From contig WMKK01000007.1 of the NCBI GenBank assembly GCA_012295225.1, positions 602,605-666,604 of the forward strand: 64,000 nucleotides of DNA, given 5' to 3'. Position numbers and translations under genes: made by a program. The notes under the pieces are model-generated. The model made no database searches, had not been told where the DNA came from, and was given only the letters and a program-made list of their open reading frames with translations. Source of the DNA: Ostreococcus mediterraneus (taxonomy: Eukaryota; Chlorophyta; Mamiellophyceae; Mamiellales; Bathycoccaceae). Below, piece by piece: positions 54,415 to 62,302 of this stretch (its first letter is position 1; each line of letters begins with the position of its first letter).

Positions 54415-56625
54415 ATGGACGTGAAGGATGGATTCTTCTTCGGCCGGTCGTGCGCATGCAGACCGCCTACATCGTGGTGGAAGGGTCAGAACGCGACCGT
54501 CGACGCCGATGCGCCGCAACGAAAAGGCCCCAAACTGCTCAACACATTCACAAAGACCAAAGTCCCGTTCGTGCCGTTGAGTGGGAACTCCATCGGGTGG
54601 TACATTTGTGGCCCGACGGTGTATGACAGCGCGCACGTCGGCCACGCGCGGAATTACGTGAACTTTGACGTGTTGAGACGGGTGATGAGTGAGTATTTCT
54701 CGTACGACGTGCGCTTTGTGATGAACGTCACGGATATCGACGATAAGATTATCATGCGCGCGCATAAGCGTCGATCTGAGGCTGTTATCGATGCCGCGCG
54801 TGCGATTGATGGATTATCTAACGATGCATCGGCGTTGGTGCTGGAGGTGGAGAAGTTGCTCGCGGAGGGCGGAGCGTTGGGCGCGTTGGACGCGGCGACC
54901 CAACAGTTGTCGGCGGCGATTAAAGCGCAATTAGGCGATGGTATTCTGAGTGATCACTGCTGTGCGACAGAGTGGAATGTGCAAGAAGGGTATTTAGCGC
55001 TCGCGCATGAGTTTGAGGGGGAATTTATGGAGGATATGGCTTCGCTCGGTGTGGCAAGGCCGGATTCGTTGACGCGCGTCTCTGAGTACGTGGACAAGGT
55101 GATTTTGTACATTCAAGTCATCATCAACAAAGGTTTCGCGTACGAGTCGAACGGGAGCGTGTATTTCGACGTCAAGGCGTTTGAGTCGGCCGAGAATCAC
55201 AAATATGGCAAGTTGAATAAGAACGCCATGGAGAATATTGAAGACGCGATGGATGGCGAAGGCGCGCTCGCCTCCGGTCAAAGCGAAAAGAAGAGCGACT
55301 TTGACTTTGTGTTATGGAAGGCGAGTAAAGCGGGCGAGCCACTTTGGCACTCGCCATATGGTCCGGGGCGCCCAGGTTGGCACATCGAATGCAGCGCCAT
55401 GTGCAGCGATATTTTGGGCAAATCCGTCGACATCAACGGCGGCGGCATAGACTTGAACTTTCCGCACCACGAAAATCAGCTCGCTCAATCCGAAGCGCAC
55501 TACGACACCGAACAGTGGGTTAACTTTTTCATTCACACTGGTCATTTGCACATCGATGGCTTGAAGATGAGTAAGAGTTTGAAGAACTTTATCACCATTC
55601 GAGCGGCGTTGAAGATGTACTCGGCGCGTCAGCTGCGCTTTTTATTCTTGCTCAACCAATGGTGCGAGCCCATGGANCTCACGCCTGTGGCCGACCCCAA
55701 CGGCGAAGGCGTCGTCGGGTTCAAGCAAATGGACCTCGCGCTGAACATTGAGCGGACGTTTGTGGAATTTTTCCACTCCATCAAGGGTGTGTTCCGCGCC
55801 GGCGGGAGCTACCGCGTGGACAAGGCGCAAACGTGGCACCGCGCCGAACGCGATTTGAGCGACGCCCTCGACACCGCCCAAGCCGCCGTCCATGAAGCGT
55901 TGATGGATAATATTAACACCCCAAACACGCTCTTGGCGTTGCAAGAACTCATCAAGGCGACGAACAAGTACATGGCGGACGTGGACGCCACTGACGCGCG
56001 TTCGCTCCTCCTCGAACGCGTGGGCAAGTACGTGACTAAAATATTAAACTGCTTGGGCGTGTGTTTGGACACCGACCAAGTGGGGTTCCCAGAATCCTCT
56101 GAAGGCGGCCGCGAAGAGATTCTCTCGCCCGTGCTCGATTTGGTGACCAAGTTTAGAGATGAAATACGCAGCTTGGCTCGAGGAGGCGCATCAGCCAAGG
56201 AGCTCTTGGACGCGTGCGACGTTCTTCGCGACGTCGGTTTACCCGAACTCGGCGTCAAGCTTGATGATAAAGAAGGCGGGGCGTTGTGGAAACTCTACGA
56301 TGCGGATGAATTGAAGAAAGAGCTCGAGCGTGACCGCGAGGCTAAAGCGTTAAAGGAAGCAAAGGCGGCGGAGGCCAAGGCGGAGCTCGCGCGCAAGGCG
56401 GCGGAGAAGGAAGCCAAGGCGAAAATTCCGCCTAGCGAAATGTTCAAGATTGGCGAATACGAAGGGTTGTATTCCAAGTACGACGACGAAGGGTTGCCTA
56501 CGCACGACAAGGATGGTGAAGAGCTCCCGAAAGGGCAAGTGAAGAAGCTCGTCAAGGCTCAAGGATTGCAAAAGAAGGCACACGAGACGTACTTGGCGAA
56601 ATCCATGGAGAAGCTCGCCGTCTGA
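54415..56625 (+). CDS. CARS1: Cysteinyl-tRNA synthetase (eukaryotic cytosolic type)
   Basis: Charges tRNA-Cys. The 736-residue protein shows the class I order: WYICGPTVYDSAHVGHARNY with the HIGH-type motif (HVGH, near 73), MNVTDIDDKI, the zinc-ligand segment WHIECSAMCSDILG, INGGGIDLNFPHHENQLAQS, and LKMSKSLKNF (KMSKS, near 385). The eukaryote-type insertion between the halves of the catalytic domain is present (about 135-230), followed by a C-terminal Lys/Ala/Glu helix (KEAKAAEAKAELARKAAEKE) and a short LPTHDKDGEELPKGQ tail. Base 55677 is N, so residue 421 is undefined. Start 54415 follows a non-coding leader; no organelle presequence is evident. Confidence 0.95.
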   Translation: MDVKDGFFFGRSCACRPPTSWWKGQNATVDADAPQRKGPKLLNTFTKTKVPFVPLSGNSIGWYICGPTVYDSAHVGHARNYVNFDVLRRVMSEYFSYDVRFVMNVTDIDDKIIMRAHKRRSEAVIDAARAIDGLSNDASALVLEVEKLLAEGGALGALDAATQQLSAAIKAQLGDGILSDHCCATEWNVQEGYLALAHEFEGEFMEDMASLGVARPDSLTRVSEYVDKVILYIQVIINKGFAYESNGSVYFDVKAFESAENHKYGKLNKNAMENIEDAMDGEGALASGQSEKKSDFDFVLWKASKAGEPLWHSPYGPGRPGWHIECSAMCSDILGKSVDINGGGIDLNFPHHENQLAQSEAHYDTEQWVNFFIHTGHLHIDGLKMSKSLKNFITIRAALKMYSARQLRFLFLLNQWCEPMXLTPVADPNGEGVVGFKQMDLALNIERTFVEFFHSIKGVFRAGGSYRVDKAQTWHRAERDLSDALDTAQAAVHEALMDNINTPNTLLALQELIKATNKYMADVDATDARSLLLERVGKYVTKILNCLGVCLDTDQVGFPESSEGGREEILSPVLDLVTKFRDEIRSLARGGASAKELLDACDVLRDVGLPELGVKLDDKEGGALWKLYDADELKKELERDREAKALKEAKAAEAKAELARKAAEKEAKAKIPPSEMFKIGEYEGLYSKYDDEGLPTHDKDGEELPKGQVKKLVKAQGLQKKAHETYLAKSMEKLAV

Positions 56626-56723
56626 TGACGTGAACGCGCGCTCACAAACAAAACGCATTGTCAATAAAAGGTTTAGCTCATTCTTACACAACAACAACGC
56701 GCGATGAAAGAAATGGGACGTGT

Positions 56724-58838
56724 TTAGCTGGAGTATCCAAGTTTCTTGGATAACTCTTCGGCTTCAGCCATTAAACCACCGAGGTGGGCGTGCAAGGCGT
56801 CTGACCAAAACGTCGGTGACGCGGCGTCCAAGCCAAACGGCTCGACGGCTTCGACGAAATCCTTCGTCCCACCCGCACGGAGAAGGTCGAGCAACTTCTC
56901 TTCGAAACCTTCCGGTTGCTTCATGTACGCGCCGTAGAGCGAGCCGACCAAAAGGTCGCCGAAGGCGTACGCGTAGACGTACTGCGACGCGAAATACGAC
57001 ACGTGAGTCAGTCGAGGTCGGGGACGCGGATGAAGCCAACAAAACAATCGGGCGAACGACGCATCGACGCAGCGAGATACGATACTCACAAATGGCACGT
57101 TGTGGAAATGCGACACATAAAGAGACAACGCCGAAGTGTCTTCATACGAGTCGAAGACTTCACCCTCTGTGCCGTAATACTCCTCCATGCTTTCGCGCCA
57201 CGCCTTGGACATTTCTTCCGGCGTCACCGTTCCCTTGGCGCGCATAGTGTGGAATTTTTCTTCATACTTGTCAAACGAGCATTGACGCACGACAGAGTTG
57301 ATGATGTCATCAACCTTGGACATGATCATCGCCAAACGGTCTTCGTCGCTTGGGGTCTTCTCCAATAAGTCGCGGAAGACGATCATTTCACCAAAGATGG
57401 AGGCGGTTTCCGCGAGCGTGAGCGGCGGGTGAAATTGCAAAATACCTTGCGGATAGCTCAAAACAAAGTGCACGGCGTGACCAGACTCGTGGGCGAGCGT
57501 GGCGACGTCGCGAGCAGAGTGCGTGAAGTTCAAGAGCTGGAACGGACCAGAGCCGTAGGCGGAGGAGCAGTAGGCGCCGCCTCTCTTGCCGTCTTGCGCC
57601 GGGACGTCGATGCGCTTTTGTTCGACAAATTCCAAGAACATGTTCGCCATCGTTGGCGAGAACTTGTTATACCCCTTGTGCACGAGATCCACAGCTTGTT
57701 CCCACGTGTAGTTGTCATCGGCAGAGCCAATGTCAATGGACGCGTTGCGGTCCGCCCACGTGAACGTCTCGAGACCTTGCGTCGACTTGAGAATTTGCTT
57801 CTTCAAAGTGTAATACTTTTTGCAGTAATCCACCCCAGTCGTCGCCACAGCGGACAAGAGCGAGTCAACAACTTCGTCTGGCAAGTTGTTACTCAAGTTA
57901 CGGGACGAGCGAAGGTTCTTGAAACCACGCTCCTTGTTTTCAATGTGCCACGAGCCGGCAACCATGTTGAGCGACAACGCGCACACGCGCTCAAACTCCT
58001 TCAACCCGTTGTTGAGCGTCTTCATGCATTGACGACGAACCATGGTGTCTTTGCTGCTCGTCATCTTCGCCAATAATACTTCCAAGTTGACCTTCTTACC
58101 GTCGAGATCGAATTGCAAACGAGAGAGCTCGTTGCCGTAAAATTCAACAACCTTGCCTTTGCCTGCAAACGAGCTGCGGACAGTCAACGCGCGCTCAACC
58201 TCCTTGGACAAGTTGTACGGCGCCGAGCGTCGAACCTCATCAATATAAGGCTTGTACGTGCGCAACTTTTCATCCTTGGCGTATTGGGCGTCCAAATCTG
58301 CATCAGATAAATCCGCCAACTCGAGGCCGAACCACGTCAAATAGTTTCCGCTTGCTTGTCCGTACTGCTGCATCAACGCCGCCTTGCGTTGTTGCATGGC
58401 GTCATCCATCAAGCGCGTGTCCGCACTCAAAGACATGTAGCTCAATACCGTCGTGAGCGTTTGTTCAATCGCTTCATAGGACTCAATAGCCGATAACAAC
58501 TCAGAACTCAACTTGCCTTCGTACGCGCTCTTAAACGCCTCGCATGCCTTCTCCACATCCGTCATCGCCTCGTCAATCTTCCCATCGTTCGTCGACGCGA
58601 ACCCAAAATGTTTTTCCAAATCCCATCGCGGCTCCGTCGCCGCCACGGTCGCGTCAGCAGTCGCCGCCGTGCTCATCTTTCGCGATGACGATGATGACGT
58701 AACAGATGTCGTGGTCGATCTCAAAGCCACGCGCGCGACGAGCCGGGTGCGTTGCACCGTCGGTTTTGACGACGCGGTGGTTCTCGTAAATGTACGCGCG
58801 GTGGTGAGTGCGCGCGTGAGCGTAAGTCGCGCGGACAT
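56724..58838 (-). CDS. Oligoendopeptidase F-like M3 metallopeptidase, organelle-targeted, with one in-frame intron
   Basis: Zinc peptidase that degrades short peptides, such as cleaved targeting peptides, in organelles. The active site HESGHAVH lies near 451 with the downstream Glu in LAETASIFGE; PepF-type segments GYNKFSP and GGAYCSSAYGSGPFQLLNF precede. A frame-preserving 108-bp intron (57089-56982; donor GTGAGT, acceptor GTCGCAG) interrupts the family segment NVPF-YVYAYAFGDLL; removing its 36 codons restores the homology, leaving exons 58838-57090 and 56981-56724 and 668 residues. The N-terminus MSARLTLTRALTTARTFTRT is a strong mitochondrial/plastid presequence; ATG 58922 or ATG near 58677 (MSTAATAD) are alternatives. 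Confidence 0.9.
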   Translation of the reverse strand: MSARLTLTRALTTARTFTRTTASSKPTVQRTRLVARVALRSTTTSVTSSSSSRKMSTAATADATVAATEPRWDLEKHFGFASTNDGKIDEAMTDVEKACEAFKSAYEGKLSSELLSAIESYEAIEQTLTTVLSYMSLSADTRLMDDAMQQRKAALMQQYGQASGNYLTWFGLELADLSDADLDAQYAKDEKLRTYKPYIDEVRRSAPYNLSKEVERALTVRSSFAGKGKVVEFYGNELSRLQFDLDGKKVNLEVLLAKMTSSKDTMVRRQCMKTLNNGLKEFERVCALSLNMVAGSWHIENKERGFKNLRSSRNLSNNLPDEVVDSLLSAVATTGVDYCKKYYTLKKQILKSTQGLETFTWADRNASIDIGSADDNYTWEQAVDLVHKGYNKFSPTMANMFLEFVEQKRIDVPAQDGKRGGAYCSSAYGSGPFQLLNFTHSARDVATLAHESGHAVHFVLSYPQGILQFHPPLTLAETASIFGEMIVFRDLLEKTPSDEDRLAMIMSKVDDIINSVVRQCSFDKYEEKFHTMRAKGTVTPEEMSKAWRESMEEYYGTEGEVFDSYEDTSALSLYVSHFHNVPFVSIVSRCVDASFARLFCWLHPRPRPRLTHVSYFASQYVYAYAFGDLLVGSLYGAYMKQPEGFEEKLLDLLRAGGTKDFVEAVEPFGLDAASPTFWSDALHAHLGGLMAEAEELSKKLGYSS

Positions 58839-58977
58839 GTCAGACAATGGCGTTAGAAGTGATGCGCCCGAGCGAGCTGAGCTCGAGCTCGCGACGGGAC
58901 TGGCGAGACGTCGATGTTTCATTCATTGATTCAATTCTGGGGTTTTCTCGCGCATGGCGATGATGGATTCTACAAGA

Positions 58978-60831
58978 CTAAATGCTAGTGATGCACGGGA
59001 CGTCGACGCATAGCGCGGCGGTGCGTCGGCGGACGTAGGACATGGATGGGATTTCTTCCCAGGCGCGTTCGGCGACGTGGTACGCGAACGCTCGGCCAGT
59101 CCATCGACCGTCAACTATGCCACCGATGACGTACAACACGCCTTCGTGGGCGGCGACGGCGAAGCCGAACCAGCGTTCGAGTGGGAGTTGCCCGAGGGAT
59201 TCGTAGGCGTTGGTGTGGGGGTCGTAGCGGTAAAAGCCGCCGCTGGACGCGGCGGTCGGCTTTTGGCCTTCAGAGCCCCACGCGAAGACGTAACAAGCGT
59301 CGCCGATTGCGCACGCCGTCGCGCACGCCGGGGCAGGCAAAGGCGCAATCATCGACCACGTGTTTGAACTTGGGTCATAACGTTCGGCTGAGTCGCATTC
59401 GCCACCGTCGCCGTCGTCGTTTGATTGGCCTCTGGCCCATCCACCGAAAACGAATACGGCGCCATTTTCTGTCGCCGCCACGCCGTGCAGGCGCCGCGGA
59501 ACGTTCAACGACGCGCCTTTACTCCACGAATTTGACGCACCGTCATAAATATCTGTGTCTCCAATCGCCTCGCTGCCATTGTACCATCCGCCAACGACGT
59601 ACGCGCGTCCGCTCGTCGACGCCGCGCTCATGGCGTGTCGCGCGCGAACGACGTCATCCCTCAACGTCCACGCATCGTCCCCGTTCGCCACATCCAATGT
59701 TTCCATTGATGCTAAATTCGACCGCACGCCGCCGCCACCGACGACGACGATGGTCCCGTTCCCGAGCGCGCACGCGCCGTGCGAGCCCCGTGGCTCAACC
59801 AATGTCGGCGCGCGTTCCCACGCGTCGCCGACGACGTCGTAGCGCTCGCATACGCCCACGGTGAGCCCACGATTACGCCCACCGACGACATAGATGTATG
59901 CCTTCGTCTCGCCGCGCGCACGCAAGCGTTCACGATTGCGCTCGCACAGGGACGGGACTTTGAAGTCGCGTAGCGCCGGCGTCAATTCCACGTCGACGCG
60001 CGCGTCCTCAGCCAACATTGAGCACTTTCTCGCCGCGTGCGCTACGCCGCCGGCGGCGCCATTCGCACCGCAGTACATGCACATCTCATGATTCGCCGCG
60101 CACTCCCCGATGGCGCGCTTCGAGCACCCGCGTCGGTCGTAATTGTGAAATTTACAACAGTCGCCGACATCCGCAAACGCATTCGGCCACGCGCCGCCCC
60201 ATCCGTCGTCGTCGTTCTTGTTCTCGTTCTCGTTCTCGGCCTCCCCAGCGTCGTCGCTCGCGCGCACGCGCACGCAGTGTTCAAACCACCTAAAATCTAC
60301 GCCATCGCCCGCCGTTATCGCCGTAAAGTAGGCGGCAATCGCCGGCGAATACGCGACGACGACTCTCGACCCGCGCGCGCGCGCCGCCATCGTCACCGCA
60401 CGCGCCGTCCCATCAACCCCTCGTCGCGCCTCAACGTCGACGACGACCAACGCACAACTCGCCATGCGCGCGATCGCTGCGTTGCGCGCGCGATCGACGT
60501 CCAAACGCGTGACGGAAACGTCGCGCGGCGGCTCGAATTCAACTCTCGCGCGCTTCACCGCCGCGTTCGTCTCGCGCACGACATCCACGCACCGCGCGCG
60601 CACGAGTGTCACATCAAACGCACCCGGCGCCGCGTCCACGAACGCTCGCGCGACGCGCGGCGCGCGCGACAGCGCCTCAGCGAGCTCGCAACGCGTTTCG
60701 CACACCACGATGATGACGATGTCCTCATCACGTTGACGCGCCGTCTCGTCGTCGTCGTCGTCTTTCGCGCCGCGTTCGACGACGTACGCATCGCCGCGAA
60801 CGACGCGCACGCATTCGTCGCCGCGCCGCAT
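58978..60831 (-). CDS. Kelch-repeat protein with a composite zinc-finger region
   Basis: 617 residues, function unknown. The N-terminal ~220 residues have Val-rich beta-alpha-like segments (DIVIIVVCETRCELAEAL, CALVVVDVEA) and an acidic/Asn linker. A Cys/His cluster (about 227-275) reads CCKFHNYDRRGC, GECAANHEMCMYCG and HAARKC, a CCCH finger directly followed by a CCHC-like knuckle. Six kelch-like blades follow (about 295-610), for example AYIYVVGGRNRGLTVGVCER, RAYVVGGWYNGSEAIGDTDI, AVFVFGGWARGQ and VLYVIGGIVDGRW, forming a beta-propeller. The pairing of nucleic-acid-type fingers with a propeller suggests an RNA-linked adaptor (inference). ATG 60831 is used; ATG 60870 would lie within the divergent PP2C promoter. 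Confidence 0.82.
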   Translation of the reverse strand: MRRGDECVRVVRGDAYVVERGAKDDDDDETARQRDEDIVIIVVCETRCELAEALSRAPRVARAFVDAAPGAFDVTLVRARCVDVVRETNAAVKRARVEFEPPRDVSVTRLDVDRARNAAIARMASCALVVVDVEARRGVDGTARAVTMAARARGSRVVVAYSPAIAAYFTAITAGDGVDFRWFEHCVRVRASDDAGEAENENENKNDDDGWGGAWPNAFADVGDCCKFHNYDRRGCSKRAIGECAANHEMCMYCGANGAAGGVAHAARKCSMLAEDARVDVELTPALRDFKVPSLCERNRERLRARGETKAYIYVVGGRNRGLTVGVCERYDVVGDAWERAPTLVEPRGSHGACALGNGTIVVVGGGGVRSNLASMETLDVANGDDAWTLRDDVVRARHAMSAASTSGRAYVVGGWYNGSEAIGDTDIYDGASNSWSKGASLNVPRRLHGVAATENGAVFVFGGWARGQSNDDGDGGECDSAERYDPSSNTWSMIAPLPAPACATACAIGDACYVFAWGSEGQKPTAASSGGFYRYDPHTNAYESLGQLPLERWFGFAVAAHEGVLYVIGGIVDGRWTGRAFAYHVAERAWEEIPSMSYVRRRTAALCVDVPCITSI

Positions 60832-60922
60832 CGTTCGCGACGCGCGCGTCGACGCGCAGTGACGATGCATGATTCAATCCATCCCGCGTCCGCCTCACTC
60901 GTCGTCGCGCGTGCACGCCTCG

Positions 60923-62224
60923 ATGTTCCGCATCGCGCGCGCGCCGACGCGCGCGGCGCCCGCGCACGCACCGCCGTCGCGCCGCGCGCGCGGTCGTCGC
61001 GCCGTCGCGACGACCGCGTCGTCAAAGCTGTCGCTGTGCGTGGGTGCGGAAAACATTCCGCATCCAGATAAGCTGACCAAGGGTGGCGAAGACGCGTGGT
61101 TCGCCGTCGTGGACGCCGCGCGCGGTGGCGGCACGTTCGGCGTCGCGGACGGCGTGGGTGGGTTTAACGACCAGGGCGTCGATCCGGGGCTGTACGCGCG
61201 GGTGTTGTCGTACGAGGCGTTGGACGCGGCGTGTAAGGCGTCGAGCGCGAGCCGGGGACCGTTTGGAGGCGGCGGGGTGGATCCGAAGCGCGTGGCGATG
61301 GCGGCACAGGCAGGGACGAAATTACCCGGTGCGGCGACGATGTGTGTGGTGACGCTGGATGGTGCGAGCTTGAAGGCGGCGAATGTTGGTGATAGTGGGT
61401 TTCGCGTGGTGCGTTCGGGGGCGGTGCGCTACGCGTCGACGCCTTCGCAACATTATTTTAATTGCCCGTATCAATTGGCGTACGAAGAGCTCGCGAAGGA
61501 TTGCGACAGCGCGAGCGATGCGGATGTTTTTAGTTTTAACGTCAAGGAGGGCGATCTCGTCATCGCTGGGTCGGATGGATTGTTTGATAACGTGTTTGAC
61601 GAGGAAATTGTCGACGTGGCGACGCGCGCGTTTGCGAGCGCGGGCGATGCGGCTTCCGGTGCGCAAGCTGCGGCGACGGCGTTGGCAAAAGTTGCGCGTA
61701 AGCATGCTGAGGATAAAAAGTATGATTCCCCGTATGCGCGCGAGGCGGCGAAGAGTGATACCGATAAGGGTGGCGCCCCGAAAGCCGTGGGATTGTTTGG
61801 TGGGTTGAACAAGATGCTNGGCGGCGGCGGCAATCTCGGAGGTAAAATGGATGACATCACCGTCGTCGTCGCAGGCGTGGTGACCACAGCGTCGGCGCAG
61901 AGTGAGTTGGCGCAGTCGGAGGCGTTGTGCGAGGCGAATACGAAGAAGCTCGCCGTCGTGCGCGGGCAGGCGTCGGTGGAGGAAACCAAGGTGGCGCGCA
62001 CGGTGGCGCTTCGCAAGGAGATGGATAGCGCATTCAAGGAGAGCGTGGCGAAGAGTGAAGCGACATCTAAGGCGGTTGCAAACGCCAAGCCTGAATTTAC
62101 GCGCGCGCAGGTGGATGCCATGGACGCGCCCACCGTGCGTAAGCTTTTACAAGAACGCGGATTGCCGACGTCGGGTAAGCTTGAGCGCTTAAAGGATCGT
62201 TTAGCCGAGGTGAAGGCGTTATAA
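60923..62224 (+). CDS. PP2C-family phosphatase (PPTC7-like) fused to a SAP domain, organelle-targeted
   Basis: Predicted Mn2+/Mg2+-dependent serine/threonine phosphatase. The 433-residue protein starts with a transit-like segment (MFRIARAPTRAAPAHAPPSR). The phosphatase core has GGEDAWFAVVDAA, FGVADGVGGFNDQGVDPGLY, CVVTLDGASLKAANVGDSGF, VIAGSDGLFDNVFDEEI and MDDITVVVAGV, the short PPTC7/SpoIIE-like PP2C plan. An Ala/Glu/Lys helix leads to FTRAQVDAMDAPTVRKLLQE with RGLPTSGKLERLKDRL (about 392-433), a SAP motif usually linked to DNA or chromatin. Base 61819 is N, leaving residue 299 undefined. PPTC7 itself is mitochondrial and lacks SAP, so the fusion is notable. The start gives the transit peptide; an ATG at 60869 adds 18 residues. 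Confidence 0.88.
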   Translation: MFRIARAPTRAAPAHAPPSRRARGRRAVATTASSKLSLCVGAENIPHPDKLTKGGEDAWFAVVDAARGGGTFGVADGVGGFNDQGVDPGLYARVLSYEALDAACKASSASRGPFGGGGVDPKRVAMAAQAGTKLPGAATMCVVTLDGASLKAANVGDSGFRVVRSGAVRYASTPSQHYFNCPYQLAYEELAKDCDSASDADVFSFNVKEGDLVIAGSDGLFDNVFDEEIVDVATRAFASAGDAASGAQAAATALAKVARKHAEDKKYDSPYAREAAKSDTDKGGAPKAVGLFGGLNKMXGGGGNLGGKMDDITVVVAGVVTTASAQSELAQSEALCEANTKKLAVVRGQASVEETKVARTVALRKEMDSAFKESVAKSEATSKAVANAKPEFTRAQVDAMDAPTVRKLLQERGLPTSGKLERLKDRLAEVKAL

Positions 62225-62302
62225 GACGTTAAGTGGTTTTACACTTTTTACAACCACCTACCAGGTACCGGTACCGGTATTCTCGGAATTGTTATAATTT
62301 AT

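Noticed and set aside
56982-57089. Reading the 36 extra codons of the oligopeptidase F gene as protein
   Set aside because: They interrupt a highly conserved segment and have full splice-site signals, so an intron is the better explanation.
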